The notes beneath the pieces are model-generated. The model was given only the letters and a program-made list of their open reading frames with translations. It made no database searches and was not told where the DNA came from. This document shows positions 1 through 10,555 of a stretch of 64,000 nt of DNA, piece by piece. Numbering within the stretch: the first letter of the stretch is position 1; every line of letters begins with the position of its first letter. The DNA comes from Effrenium voratum (taxonomy: Eukaryota; Sar; Dinophyceae; Suessiales; Symbiodiniaceae). The DNA is taken from NCBI GenBank assembly GCA_963377175.1, contig CAUJNA010003287.1, forward strand, positions 2,501 to 66,500, in the 5' to 3' direction. A program made the position numbers and the translations under genes.

Positions 1-1075
1 ACAGAAGTGGGGAGAAACCCCGAATGATCCCACAACCCTGAAATGTTGACCGCTGAAGTAAACCCCACTGAACAGAGGTCCGGGGTTCCTTTTCTCTCGG
101 TGGGATTTCTCTCTTGAGCTGCTCTCACCCATTTTCGGCTGCTTCTACTGGCAGGGTCTGGGCCGTACCATAATTCGTACTAAACCAAGTAGTAAAACCA
201 CCTCTCAAAATGGTTCTGGCAGGTTTTGCGATGCTCACTTGGGTGCTCGACCCACTCAACGCTGACCCTGATTAAATTCATAAACGCCCCCCACTTATGT
301 TTGGGGTTGGGGGGGTAGACTGTTTCCTCTGTAAGCCCTTGCGAGTGACTTTTGGTGAACGAACAAGGCCAGCAAAAAGTAAGTTGCAATCATGGATATG
401 ATTAAAGTGCCTGGGGTTAGATCTCTTATATCCACTTTTCCTGCCATAGGTTGAACACTCAAGTTGGCTCTACCACCCTGAGGGTCTGATCGATCGATTT
501 GTGTTGGCCTTCAAATATCAAAATCAGACCCCACTTGCGCAAGTTCGGGACGGTCTGGCTGTGCCAGGCATTGGTCGTGTTCCCACGATACCCAAGAAGA
601 AGCACATAAAAGTAACAAGGCGTGTTCCAAAAGCTCAACTGTTCCAACAGTTTGCGCAGGTGGTTTTCCAAACTGTTTGCCAACCTGCTCAAACCACTTG
701 CCGGAAAATTTGTGGAAACTTTAACCCGAGCAACTCTCAACTGCCACCAAATCACGGCCAATACAAAGCTCTAACACCAAGTAACCGGGGATGCTGGGGA
801 AGCGGCCACCCAACACACAAACCAACCAACCTACGAGTACACCCACCACCCAGCCGCCTGACCAGGGTTTAAGCCCCGCCGGGCTAGTCAAAAAACATTG
901 GTTCCCGAGAACAGCCTTTGCAAAACTGATGAAGATAGTTTATCCTTCCCATCTCAGCTGGAAAGGAAATGAAGGATCCCTGAACCGGGGGGGGGGGGTA
1001 TGGCTAGAAATCCTTCTGGTTGTCCATCCAATAGCCAATCATCTGTACACCCAACTGAACAGGTCGGCAAATGAG
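1..1075. other. Non-coding stretch, nothing recognised
   Basis: I see no convincing exon, known repeat family or RNA gene here. Open frames exist on both strands but lack codon bias and splice context. A short poly-G run lies near 987-998. It is best read as intron or intergenic DNA downstream of the last minus-strand exon in the window. Confidence 0.5.
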
Positions 1076-1079
1076 TGAA

Positions 1080-1235
1080 ACCAAAGCGCCGCGTCAGCCC
1101 CAGCCTTTCCCTTCCTCCCGCTCCCACCGCTGCGGTCGCCGCGGCTCGAGCCGCGGCTCTGGGCGAGCGGGCTCACGCGGCTGCGGGTGAGCCGGCTCCT
1201 GCGTTGATAGAGGCACTGGACTTGACTGGGCTGCC
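1080..1235 (-). CDS. GC-rich exon-like island, unknown protein
   Basis: A GC-rich island of about 155 bp, open on the minus strand and flanked by AT-richer DNA. On that strand its upstream edge coincides with the end of a repeat of family C, giving the acceptor-like context GATCTGAG then G. An alanine-rich plus-strand frame is also open, so the strand is uncertain. I do not recognise the product. The minus strand is preferred because almost all other islands in the window lie there. Confidence 0.25.
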
Positions 1236-1345
1236 CTCAGATCCCCTGCTAAAAGTTTAAGTTTTAGTGGGTCAAACGCAAACTACCACTAAACACTAAA
1301 AGGCTAAAAAGCTAAGGGGATGGCTGGGAGCCACCAAGTTGAGGT
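1235..1345. repeat. Dispersed repeat family C, copy 1
   Basis: A copy of a short repeat marked by CCCCTGCTAAAAGTTT at one end, internal ACTACCACTAAACACTAAAA, and GGCTGGGAGCCACCAAG at the other end. Related copies lie near 16498-16570, 19115-19200, 30248-30345, 34095-34160, 36432-36510, 58478-58520 and 59991-60100. It resembles a MITE or introner-like element. At 1235 and 59997 the repeat is joined to the same bases, GGGCTGCCCTCAG, next to exon-like DNA. Confidence 0.6.
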
Positions 1346-1613
1346 TGGTTTCAGACTCACTTTCTGAGCAAATGGCCCAACAAGCCCAAACTTGATCTTC
1401 GCCGGAACGGCCTTCTCAGAAAGTATCAAGTTCATAAACTCGGGAACTGTGAATATATGCCATGGTCAAAATGTGAATCAGAGCCTCTTCAGGGGAGTAA
1501 TTGGAGCTACGTGGCGTAACGTGACTAATGGTGACAACCTGACCATGGCTCCCGGACAAGATCCTGCAGCACTTGGGATGGTGGAAGCCCCAAGGGAAGA
1601 CTGCATGGCAGAT

Positions 1614-1729
1614 CTAGTAGGTCCTCCAGTCAGAGAGGTGAGAATAAGGGCACCCTTTGTTCTGTAGTCTATTTTAGTAGAGACGTCCGCCAAAAAAAAG
1701 GGGGACAGGGCACTACTGGGGGGCCTAGG
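1614..1729. repeat. Introner-like family B, copy 1
   Basis: A 116-bp element with terminal inverted repeats related to CTAGGTCCTCCAG and CTGGGGGACCTAG. The interior holds AGAGGT, AATAAGGG, GTAGTCTATTTTAGTAG and GGGCACTACTGGGG. The same order of blocks occurs at 7594-7694, 35727-35830, 57588-57721 and 60385-60514. The terminal sequence supplies a GT donor (CTAG then GT) at one end and a TAG acceptor at the other, in either orientation. Confidence 0.7.
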
Positions 1730-1883
1730 CATGCTTATCTCACCTACCAACTGGATCGCTGAACAGTTCTCAACCTTCTGGGCTGTTCAAACTGATCCCC
1801 TGCCAAAAACATGCACAACGTTTAGTGTGTCAAATTTCTGGACCGGCTGCAACACGGTCCGACGGTTGGTCGGCGGCCGCAAC

Positions 1884-1982
1884 CTCCCGCGAACCCCTGC
1901 AGCTCCTCGCGGCGAAGCGCTTGGGACGAGCTTCGGGACACCACTTGGCCGCTGGCCACATCCACAGTGGCCAGGAAGGAGT
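1884..1982 (-). CDS. Putative exon, unknown protein
   Basis: A GC3-rich minus-strand frame including DSFLATVDVASGQVVSRS. It begins after an acceptor-like CCAG at 1983-1985 and ends with GGGAG followed by a GT donor at 1883-1882. Third codon positions are mostly G or C, unlike the surrounding DNA. No domain is recognised. It is the most downstream well-supported exon of the minus-strand series in this window. Confidence 0.45.
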
Positions 1983-2184
1983 CTGGTTCCTCACGTGCCG
2001 ACCAATTTGCCAACCAAAGCACGCGTCTCACACGTCCTCCATGCCAAGGGAGAAATCGTGCAAATCCGCCGACCCCATGCCTGGTCCAGAATGGACCATG
2101 CTTTCGGCATGGGGGCGGTGTGTTCTGTGTTGCTTTTGTTGATATGCTTTCTACAAGTTTAATGTGAATATGATTATGTAGATA

Positions 2185-2215
2185 GATAGATATATATATA
2201 TATATATATAACCTA
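2185..2215. repeat. AT dinucleotide microsatellite
   Basis: A run of TA/GATA repeats ending in a pure TA tract. Non-coding. Confidence 0.9.
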
Positions 2216-2254
2216 TATGTAGGTTGGGGGGGGCCTTGGGGCTGGTTTCTACGT

Positions 2255-2335
2255 CGGCTGGATTTCTGGATTTCTGGATTTCTGGATGTCTGGATCTCTG
2301 GATTTCTGGATCTCTGGATTTCTGGAATTCTGGAT
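2255..2335. repeat. Short tandem repeat, TTTCTGGA/TCTCTGGA units
   Basis: About ten head-to-tail 8-bp units of the form ATTTCTGG and ATCTCTGG, directly next to the C-rich tract. The 8-bp register explains the open frames on both strands, so they are not taken as genes. Confidence 0.85.
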
Positions 2336-2562
2336 TTCCTCCCCTGCCCCCCCCCTCCCCCCCCCCACCTCCCCCCCCCCCCCCTCACCCCCCCCCCCCC
2401 CCCCTCCCCCCCCCTCCCCCTCCCTCCCCAGCCCCCCCTCCCACCCCCCCCCTCCCCCTCCTCCCCTCCCCCCCCCCCCCCCTCCCCCCCCCCCCCCTCC
2501 CCCCCCTCCCCCCCCTCCCCCCCCCCCTCCCCCCCCCCCTCCCACCCCCCCTCCACCCTCCC
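2336..2562. repeat. C-rich homopurine/homopyrimidine tract
   Basis: About 225 bp almost wholly of C runs broken by single T or A bases. The complementary strand has dozens of G runs of four or more. All six frames are open only because the tract encodes proline, glycine and similar residues. It has high potential for G-quadruplex or triplex structure. Confidence 0.95.
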
Positions 2563-2564
2563 CA

Positions 2565-2790
2565 GTAATCTTCCGTAATCTTCGGCTTCTTCCAGTAGTT
2601 TTTCGTAGTCTTCCGGCTTCTTCCCTTCCGTAGTCTTCCGTAGTCTTCCGTAGTCTTCCGGCTTCTTCCCGTAGTCTTCCGAAATCTTTCAAGCTTCTTC
2701 CCGTAAATTTCCGCAATCTTTCGGCTTCTTCCCGTAGTCTTCCGTAATCTTCCGGCTTCTTCTCCTAGTCTTCCGATACTGTTTCGGGAC
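2565..2790. repeat. Tandem repeat of TAGTCTTCCG / GGCTTCTTCC units
   Basis: A degenerate array built from decamers such as TAGTCTTCCG, TAATCTTCCG and GGCTTCTTCC. It follows the C tract without a gap. No coding potential is claimed. Confidence 0.85.
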
Positions 2791-2864
2791 CAAACAACGC
2801 GCGTGTCCTGTGCTTTCGGGCTTCTTCCCTAGGCTTCGGGTAGTCTTCCCCCACCCCTCCGCCC

Positions 2865-3245
2865 CCCCCTGTGTCTGTCTATGTCTGTCTACGTATCTGC
2901 ATCTGTCTTCGTGTCCGCGAAGACCCCCCCTGCCCCTGCGTGTCTGTCTGTGTCTCTTTGTGTCTGTCTGGGTCTGTCTGCGTCTGTCTTCGTGTCCGCG
3001 AAGACCCCTTGCGTGTCTGTCTCTGTCTCTTTGTGTCTGTCTGTGTCTGTCTGCGTCTGTCTACGTATCTGCGTCTTTCTTCGTGTCCCCCCCCCCCCGC
3101 GTGTCTGTCTGTGTATTTGTGTCTGTCTGGCTCTGTCTGCGTCTGCCTGCGCATCTGCGTCTGTCTTCGTGTCCGCGAAGACCCTCCCCCCCCGCTGCGT
3201 GTCTGTCTGCGTGTCTTTGTGTCTGTCTGTGTCTGTCTACATATC
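2865..3245. repeat. Minisatellite rich in GTCTGTCT
   Basis: Nested repeats of GTGTCTGTCT and CTGCGTCTGTCTTCGTG. The block GTCCGCGAAGACC recurs at about 2915, 2991 and 3171, so higher-order units of roughly 75-180 bp are present. Cysteine/valine/serine frames on both strands are artefacts of the period. Confidence 0.85.
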
Positions 3246-3249
3246 GCGT

Positions 3250-4800
3250 GCTTTCTCTCGTCCCGGGCCGAAATTCTAAGGTGTGTGGGGGCGGCGGAAC
3301 CAGGCCGCAGGCCATTAAATATCTACACAAAAAAATGGCCCTACAACTAACACATCGTGGCTACATAGTGGATACCTGCTTGATTTTCCGTCTGGTGCGT
3401 AAGTACTCCTTAGAATTAGAAACAATAATGGAAAGTATGAATCCATACAGAAGCACTCCTGGTATGATCTCCTTGGTCCTATTGGTTCAGCATGAATTCT
3501 GATTTATGCAACCGAAACCGTAAAAAGGGATGTGGCCTTGTTTCATGGTCTTTGTGAGAACACGGGAGCCAAAGGAACCACACCACTCTCCACAAAAAAT
3601 GATATTGAAGTCAACTGAATTACCCTCCTACTCTATCTCACTTTCTGAGTTGCTGGGCAACACAATGTCCAAACTGATTGTTTGGTCCTCCCAAACAGTT
3701 TAAAGTCCAGGAACTCGGGGAGTGAGCTATGGGTTGTTGTCTCCATGAATCTGGAGCTTGGGTGCGGGCATCAAGCCGAGCCGGAAGGGCTGACAATGCC
3801 CGGAGGTTGAACAAAAGGTGATCCCCTTGTGGGTGCCTGTGCCAAAGAATGAACGGAGGTGGAAATGGAACATAGTATATGGCTCCCACTCGGATACGTC
3901 AAAGCGTCGAATCGACTAAACATTAAAGGACAAGTGGGGACCAAGATAAGATACGGCTCAGATTGGGACGACTAAATTTTTAGCTCGCTAACTACGGGCT
4001 TGCAAGAAAGTCAAAGCTTAAGCACTTTCTATCAAGGCATATGGATTCACCGTTTCACCTCTCAGAAACCATCTCAAAAGGTGCAAACGTATGAACATGG
4101 ACATGGAAACGGCCTCCGAGGAATACTCGAAATACGACCTTCAGATTCTGGCAACCATACAAGTGTGTCTTTTTTAGGGGACCCACTGAACTGGTGGGGG
4201 GTTCCTTTTGGATCCCTTGAAAACTTAAACTAACAAAAAGGGGCACCCTGAAAACAGGACACTCCCATATATGGGTGCGTGCTTTATGAGGCCACCCTTG
4301 TTTGGTTGGTTCAACGGGGGGGGGCTCGAGTTCCCTTCACAGTGCAAAGGAAAACCACCCGTGTTGGTGCCAAATCCAATGTTGACACATACCCATATGT
4401 TGCACACATGTAAATGTGAATTATAATCTGAGAGCCCAGCATGGGGCATGAGGGCTTCCTCAAACGCTCAGTGTTAGGGTTTCCTGACGGGGTCAACGAA
4501 ACTCCCACACTGATTCAAAGCCATATGTCCTTCGTGTCAAGTAGTGATTGGTGACCAACCTTCACGTTGTTGGGCTGCCATGGCTCTTGTGAGTTGGCTC
4601 TGAACCGGCATAATGTCAACCACAAAGGACCAGGTGTCCTTGGGGTGTCTTTGGGGTCTTCTTCCTTTCCCAACCAGAGAGCTCAACCAAACACTCACTT
4701 CCTGAATACAAATCGGAACATGTTCCCCAAAATCCAGCAACCCTAGGAGTGAGCTACCATCGCTTTTCAACATGGCTCAAGGGTTTAAGGTGTTCAGGCA
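3250..4800. other. Intronic or intergenic DNA, no gene seen
   Basis: Moderate GC with no exon-like island. The fragment near 4165-4215 (GGGGACCCACTGAACTGG) and that near 4250-4330 resemble borders of the short dispersed repeats found elsewhere in the window, but are too diverged to delimit. Confidence 0.4.
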
Positions 4801-4806
4801 CCAGGC

Positions 4807-4920
4807 AGCTAAACAACATATATATATATATATATACATAGTTGCATATCTATATATATATATATATATGTATATGTTTATATACACACATAAAAAAAAA
4901 AAAAAGAAAAAAGAAAAAAA
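4807..4920. repeat. TA microsatellite followed by poly-A
   Basis: Two (TA)n runs with interruptions, then an A-rich stretch of AAAAAAAG type. Non-coding. Confidence 0.9.
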
Positions 4921-4984
4921 ACATCTGCATGGATATATTTTGGAGTGTCCTTTCTAGAGGCCTCAACGCCTAACTTTAAGACAA

Positions 4985-5114
4985 TGCCCCCGTCTCCGAG
5001 CTCCGTCTCTTGTTTTTCTTCTCCGGAGCGAGCTGCCAGGCGCAGCAGCTGCGGAAGTTCGCTCCAGAGGAAGTGGCGAATGGAGGCCATCTCCAAGGTG
5101 TCCATGTTGTCCAC
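4985..5114 (-). CDS. Putative exon, unknown helical protein
   Basis: A minus-strand frame including DNMDTLEMASIRHFLWSE, followed by a leucine-rich helix (LPQLLRLAARSGEEK). The acceptor GCCCAG lies immediately upstream at 5115-5117 and codon third positions are G/C-rich. The downstream limit is uncertain. Its regular hydrophobic spacing suggests an alpha-helical segment. No family is recognised. Confidence 0.5.
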
Positions 5115-5459
5115 CTGGGCTTGGCCGGTCAACTCATGGGGGCTGGGGAGGAGGGAGGGAAGGGGGAGGGAGACCAAATAAGCCCCAGAATAAGGTCTTA
5201 TTAAGGGCAGAATAAGGGCATATTTGGGCGTACCCAGAAAAACCAGGGCTTCGACGAACCCCCAAAATCTTGACCTTCAACCCTGGGTTGCTGGTGCGAT
5301 AGGCAGGGAATGACCCAGCCCGGGTGTTGGGTATGAAGCGGAAGGGAATTCCGAATAAAGGAAACCATGATAATCATCAGGGATGGTTTTCGTCGTTTTG
5401 TAACCAAAAAACAGCAGAAACTTGTAAGTTTCAAACATTGGACTAATTTGGAGGCATTT

Positions 5460-5606
5460 GATTAATCTATCTCCATTACACTGGTCATTGGCCATTGGCG
5501 AGCTGAGGCACGATTTCAGGGCTCGGTTTCGCATATCGCCTCCAAAATGTTCACACATCATGGCTTGGAGATCAACGATTTTCAGGTTCTGTTTGATACT
5601 GTGCAC
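5460..5606 (-). CDS. Possible exon or diverged exon copy
   Basis: An open minus-strand frame containing VDLQAMMCEHFGGDMRN. At DNA level the stretch near 5535-5580 resembles part of the exon at 5650-5812: both have an ATCTCCA-CCATG block followed by GAGCATTT-GGAGG-GA-ATGC. It could be a neighbouring exon produced by local duplication or a decayed copy. No clear splice sites were found. Confidence 0.3.
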
Positions 5607-5649
5607 CTAAGAAACGCTGGAATGATGATTCCCCGACAAATAACACAAA

Positions 5650-5812
5650 CGGTAATTTCCCAGAGTGGTGCAGGATTCCGTTCATCCACAGCATTTCCCC
5701 TCCGAAATGCTCGCATGGTATGGAGATCCAGCGGTTTGGTTCTGAGCGCTTCTCGGTGCCGCGGCGCAACGGCGATGACGTAGGCATTGGCCTCTGACTT
5801 GATGGCAGCCAC
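5650..5812 (-). CDS. Putative exon, unknown protein
   Basis: The acceptor CGCTTTCAG at 5813-5821 is followed by an open frame starting VAAIKSEANAYVIAVAPR. The frame runs about 50 codons with good codon bias and contains PLDLHTMRAFRRGNAVDE. The downstream limit is probably near ATTACC at about 5653. No domain is recognised. Confidence 0.55.
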
Positions 5813-5894
5813 CTGAAAGCGGGGGGGGTGGGCAAAACGGGGGCTTTCCACCGAAAGGTGATTGAGCCCCTGAAAAGGGGACACATGGGAGTTC

Positions 5895-5965
5895 CCTGTT
5901 TTTAGGGGACCCCCCCCAAAATGGCAAGGGTTTCCTTTTGGCTTTCTTTTTGGTTTCCTTTTTGG
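5895..5965. repeat. Dispersed repeat family J (example copy)
   Basis: The motif GGGGACCCCCCCAAAATGG, followed by GGTTTCCTTTTGGCTTTC, recurs with small changes near 26020-26090, 28438-28505, 29745-29815, 30915-31030, 34735-34790 and 36068-36130. In most copies the right side resembles TTTGGTTTCCCTTTAAAACC. It is likely one end of an introner-like element. Full limits cannot be set by eye. Confidence 0.55.
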
Positions 5966-6034
5966 GCAAAATGAAAACCTAGTCTTATTAAAATGGAGTA
6001 CTACCCGAACCAAAGGCAGCCGCACCTAAGTCTG

Positions 6035-6100
6035 GTTGGGACTGTCCCTTACTAACCTTCATCTATCCCGGATTGATTGTGGCTCAGCTGATTAAGATTT
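6035..6100. repeat. Dispersed repeat family I (example copy)
   Basis: Marked by GTCCCTTACTAACCTTCATC, then a C/G-rich bend and TTGATTGTGGCTC. Copies lie near 27455-27520, 36935-37000 and 56900-56955. It is short, and its termini are not determined. Confidence 0.55.
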
Positions 6101-6720
6101 CCCAAAAGGGGACAGGGGACAGGGACCCTGGTTATAAAGCTGCCCCAAATTGCCCCAAATCCCATGGATGTTCCACCTAGGTTGCCAATGTTGCTATTGT
6201 GTCCGGCCTAGCATAGTGGTCCTGGTCGAAAAAGGAAGTGGACCAAAAGCAGGTTGACCCCGAGTTTTGTGGGGAAGAAACCATTGAACAAATTAAATGC
6301 AAAGGAGACCACTCGTAAAGGCCCCCGTTGAAAGGGCACCATAAATTCCCCAGAAAGATGTCCCATACAAATGCCCTTCTCAGGTTGGTTTAAAAACCCA
6401 GAACCGAAGCCATTTCCTGGCAAAAATCTTTGAGACGCACACACACCCTTACACACCCACCGGTTCCCTTTGGTTTTCCTTTCTGACCACCCCCCCCCCC
6501 GCCAAGAAAATAGAAGAAAAGGCAGTTACCCTCACAACAAGACGTGACCTTCGGTTTCCCTTTACACAAGGCACCGACTAAAACTTTGGCCCACGCTGGG
6601 TTGTACAAAGAAACATATACTGTTAGAATCTGCGCAAATCGGGTTCATATTTGGTCTACCAGGAAATATCTGAAATAGTTTTGGAGGAGACCCTAGCAAA
6701 ATACACACACACACACCCGT
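6100..6720. other. Intronic DNA with short C runs, no gene seen
   Basis: No exon-like island. There is a poly-C run near 6489-6500 and a short CA microsatellite at about 6702-6716. Confidence 0.4.
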
Positions 6721-6847
6721 CTATCTTTGGCCGTGTCCGTCTTCGCTTCTCCGCTCGACCGCCTGGTCGCGCTTCCGTTGCTCGTTGGCGCTAAGGCAGA
6801 AGGTCCCGTCAAAGGCACCGCTGCAGCCCTTCACCTCGATGAAGCAC
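6721..6847 (-). CDS. Putative terminal exon, unknown protein
   Basis: The acceptor ATGCCAG at 6848-6854 is followed by a frame with CFIEVKGCSGAFDGTFCL, then NEQRKRDQAVERR, ending GHGQR and TAG at 6723-6721. Codon bias is strong. The stop makes this a candidate 3' exon of one minus-strand gene, although splicing before the stop is possible. No family is recognised. Confidence 0.5.
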
Positions 6848-7349
6848 CTGGCATGTGGCAAAGCAATGCCCCAGTTTTGTTGGCACGTTATTTGGAGGTT
6901 GATCAACCTTCCCTGACAGCCCCCGGCCATGATGGGTTGCTTTTCCCACGTGGTTGAAATATCTAACATCTTTTTAGTGGATCTCCAAACCAATGGTCGT
7001 CCCATGTAAGGAGCTCTTGAAGGATATGTGTTTAACACGGGTATCTGTCAAAAAAAGGGAACCCCAACAAATGTACCGCAGGGCACCCCAGATTGACTGC
7101 TGGTTGACGTTGATCGGATATCCCCTTGTGGGGATCCGAGGTCAAAGTACCCCATTCTTTGGCCTTCGGAACGGCATGGTTTGAAATGGGTATGTGTCCA
7201 AGGGAACCCTGGAGTCTGGTTTTCCCGTTTTCATCTCACCCATTTTTTTGCACCGCTCGCAGAAAACACGCCTGGAGGCCAAGGGTTCACCAGCCGAACC
7301 CGGACCACTGTGCTCGGTTTCAGACTGGACTATGAAACTTCCTGAACAT

Positions 7350-7435
7350 CCATTTGCGAATAAGCCTCCTGAAAAAACGTATGTCCAGTGGTAGATTCCC
7401 TTTAAAGCCAAGGGACAACAAAAAGCAAATGGAAG
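7350..7435. repeat. Introner-like family A, copy 1
   Basis: A short element whose ends read CCATTTGCGAATAAG and AGCAAATGGAAG (inverted). The interior holds CCTGAAAAAA, CAGTGGTAGATTCCCTTTAAAGCCAA and GGGA-AACA. The canonical form, best seen at 31721-31829, has terminal repeats CTTCCATTTGCTTAAG. Seven other copies are listed separately or in the findings. Confidence 0.6.
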
Positions 7436-7593
7436 TCATCACCAACACTCAGAGTGCAAATACCCCAGCATGCATAGAACTTGTCAACAACCCTGACTCC
7501 CAAAAAGGTCTTTACGATAAAGGTTTGCAAAAACCTTTGCCCTGAAACAAACCGGGTACTTCCATGACTGCAGCAAATTCGTGAACAAAACGA

Positions 7594-7694
7594 ATCTTGA
7601 ATAAGGGTACCTTTTTTCTGTAGTCTATTTTGGTAGGGGAACCCTCCCAACCAAACAAGGGGTTAGATAAGCCACGAATTTCTGGGGGACCTAG
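7594..7694. repeat. Introner-like family B, copy 2 (5' truncated)
   Basis: Contains TGAATAAGGGTACC, GTAGTCTATTTTGGTAGGGG, AACCCTCCCAACCAAA and the end GGGGGACCTAG. The first 25-30 bases present in other copies are missing or altered. Confidence 0.65.
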
Positions 7695-7944
7695 TCTTGA
7701 GTAGGGGCGCCAAAATTTCAGGAACTCGCCTTGTGGACTTCTTCCCCTGGCTGGGGGCGATGTGCTGGGCCGTGTCCACGATCCTCGGCAGCTCAGCTCA
7801 GCGGACTGTATCAAAGGTGTGATCTGGGAAAATTATTGCTGAGCCACACCCATGTTTTCCTCACTCCATTTGCCAAAATTACTATGTTTATTTCCCCTGT
7901 TGGTTTTTAATTAAAGGGACTCCGCCTTTTTTGAACTGGGCATG

Positions 7945-8075
7945 GGGCAAAATCCAAATCGTACCCCCAGTGAACATCCCAATCGCAACTAAAATAAGTT
8001 CTAAAATGAGTGGTGAATTCACCTACCAACCATGACATGGTTCCATTAGTTTTGACCCACAGCCATCTGGGAAAT
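7945..8075. repeat. Dispersed repeat family D, copy 1
   Basis: Begins CAAAATCCAAATCGTACC, contains CACCTACC after AGTTCTAAAATGAGTGGTGA, and ends GTTTTGACCCACAGCCAT. The inner ends TCAAAA and TTTTGA are inverted repeats. Close copies lie at 21719-21850 and 29385-29507. I infer a MITE-like element of about 130 bp. Confidence 0.65.
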
Positions 8076-8079
8076 TACT

Positions 8080-9160
8080 GCCCTACAAATTCAGATGAAA
8101 CCAACAAAAAAAAGGATCCTCCAAAAGGAGTTTGCTCTAAGAATGGCGTTTTCTGGAGTTCCATGATAATCTGTAGGGAAATTATCATGATTCCGCCGAG
8201 CGAAAATCAGGGACCGCCAAGAGAGGAACCATCACTTTGGGTGGCGTCGCACCCGTGACGCTCATTTTTCCCCATGCCGAAATTTGGCCGAGAAAAGTTT
8301 AACTTGCATGTGCTCCGTAGGGAATGTGGGAATGAACCCAGGGTCCCCTTAAAGGAAACCGGTTGGATGGTTTACTTCGGGGTCACTCCATTGCTCATTC
8401 CCAGCAAGTTACGTTTGGCAGGCCATTTTCAGCAAGCAGCTGCCGAGGATTTGGTCATGGGCTTCGGAGCAAACTTGCCAGAAAAGGAGTGTGAAGTTTA
8501 GTGCGTCCTGGACCCCCTGGAGAAGACTCCAATGGGTACCAACTCGAAAACAACAACGGAAGCAACTAAGGCAATGGGGTGGGTCCTCGTGTTTCCCCTC
8601 TTACAACTACACAGGGAAACAGTCATTGTTCAGAGGGCCAAAACGCAGGTCGAACTGAAGAGGAGCCAAGTAAAGTGGGCCCTGCGGCTGCGCAGTGTGC
8701 TTCTTCCATCTCTTGTATTTTGGGGCATCTTCCATGACCTTTTTGTGGGGCTTCCTATTTTGATAAGTTGAACTTCTATACTTTGGCAGATTGTGTTTTG
8801 TTTGACCTTTAAGCATCTACCTTTTGACATATTGGAGCTTTCCGCGGCGATTCACTATCAGACTAACTTGGGGCGCACCCACTGTTGCCACTCTGGGGAA
8901 ACAAGTAATTTGGTCCGAGGCTCGTATATGAGCTGTTCAAACCCAAAAGGGTCCTCTCAAAACAAAAGTGATACCCATAGCCATGATCGAAATCAGCTGT
9001 TGCCCAGCGCATGGAAATCAAATTGTCTCCTTATCTCTCCTGGATTCACCGCTGCTGGACAATGTGACCGGACTTCACATGCGCACAAAACCCATTGAGA
9101 TCTGCCAAGATGCATAGCTTTGTGTCGACCACACTGGAACCCCAGACCAGCCACCAGGTA
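8080..9160. other. Intronic DNA, no gene seen
   Basis: Several open frames exist, none with splice context or codon bias. No recognised repeat. Confidence 0.4.
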
Positions 9161-9166
9161 CTGTTG

Positions 9167-9295
9167 ACCCCATATTAATCAACCCCAGTTTATTAATAGG
9201 AGTGTCCTTGGGTTTAGTGGGGAATCATCACGTTTGGAGGGGAACACGGTTCTATTTATAAACTGGGATTGATAAATATGGGCTCAACATTAATA
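9167..9295. repeat. Dispersed repeat family E, copy 1
   Basis: Marked by ATTAATCAACCCCAG, GGGTTTAGTGGGGAATC, TTTGGAGGGGAACA and, at the end, GGGCTCAACATTAAT. Copy 2 at 20577-20705 keeps the same order of blocks. More diverged pieces lie near 22735-22815, 25255-25390 and 40903-41000, ending in GGGGTCAACATT or GGGGTCGACATT. Confidence 0.55.
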
Positions 9296-9353
9296 GAACA
9301 ACCTGCTACAATCGCCGAGACAGGTGTTGGGGGGAGCATATGGAAATCGAGTG

Positions 9354-9431
9354 AGACGCTTGCAGGCGAGTAGCATAAAGTCGAAGCCGGCCGCGTCATC
9401 CGTGCCCCGTGTTCCCGGGAACACACTCAGC
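9354..9431 (-). CDS. Putative short exon, unknown protein
   Basis: A minus-strand frame reading LSVFPGTRGTDDAAGFDF then MLLACKRLTR, after a CAG acceptor at 9432-9434. G/C-rich third positions. The donor is not certain; a GT follows CTGCAAGC. Unknown function. Confidence 0.4.
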
Positions 9432-9589
9432 CTGGCGAAACTAAGCAAGCGCTTTTCCCTGAGCACACCTTTGCTTGAAAAATATTGGCATGCGGATAAG
9501 TTGCAAGGTCACATGGTGGCTTTCCTCTTGGTTTTACTTTATATTAGCCAACCGGGAAAAACAAGGTACCCTCAACGGAAACGTATGCC

Positions 9590-9625
9590 CACGCACACAC
9601 ACGCACACGCGCGCACACGCACAGC
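9590..9625. repeat. CA/CG dinucleotide microsatellite
   Basis: (CACACG)n-type run of about 35 bp. Confidence 0.85.
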
Positions 9626-10109
9626 CACGTTCCCCCTCCGCGGAGGCACAAACCTTAAACAAGGCAAATACCGTAGAGGAGGTTGTTGCAAAATAGACCA
9701 AGCGCTCTTGGACTTGCCGAAGCCAGTTAAATTGGTTTGTCTGCCACAAAAATGCTCGTCACCAAAAGCAAACAGTCCAGGAACTCAGCGAGTGAGGCAT
9801 GCTTTTAGCCAGACCCGCCACCCCCGAGTGGCGTTTCATGGAGTCGGCTCTTTTGGTACTTGGATTTGAAGGTCCTCCCCTCCAAACCAAAAAACACAAC
9901 ATAAATTGAAGCCCCTTTCTTGGCAGTTGCTTTGTTTAACGGGAAAGCCCCGCCACAACAAACAAAAAACGGGTCCTCTTTCTTTCGTTTCGAATCGAAT
10001 CGCCTGGCCGAGGAGACCCAATCCCGCGATGGCTTGTAGGCATCCCCGAAGACTTGCGCCAAGAAGCAACCTCAACTCATGGCTGCAGTTTCAGGTATGG
10101 GCTGTAGCT

Positions 10110-10225
10110 GTACGAATATGTGCATATATATATATATATGTACATATATATATGTATATTTGTAAACACAGTATATAGGTCTTGCATCAGTGACATACAT
10201 ACCTATATATATATATGTATACACA
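10110..10225. repeat. Interrupted TA microsatellite
   Basis: Two TATATA clusters separated by about 40 bp. Non-coding. Confidence 0.85.
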
Positions 10226-10555
10226 TAACCTCCATACCTCCATAACACCTGAAACTGCCTTCGATTGGTATGTTATGTTAGCAAACAACTCACTGATTCT
10301 TGCGCACCTCAAAATCGGCCTTGGGCAAGTGAGCCAATACTACTCAGGCGTTCAACCCCTCGGTCTGCTAGCAACGTGCTCTTCTGCACCCTCCTTTTCC
10401 GGGCACCGAAATGAACAGAAACACACCAACATTTAAAATGCATGGGAACAGCGAGGCTGGGAAAGCTGAAGTCAAGCTGAAGTGCTTTGCACATCGCCTG
10501 GAAACTCATCTCGGGGCTTTCGAATTTCTCTCTACCATCTGAGATGTGCTTTTTA

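Noticed and set aside
2224..2716. Long proline- or glycine-rich open frames on both strands
   Set aside because: They exist only because the C tract has no stops in any frame. No start context, no codon bias, no splice sites.
4770..4790. Second spliced-leader match (ATGGCTCAAG)
   Set aside because: Only ten bases match and no ORF follows. Chance is likely.
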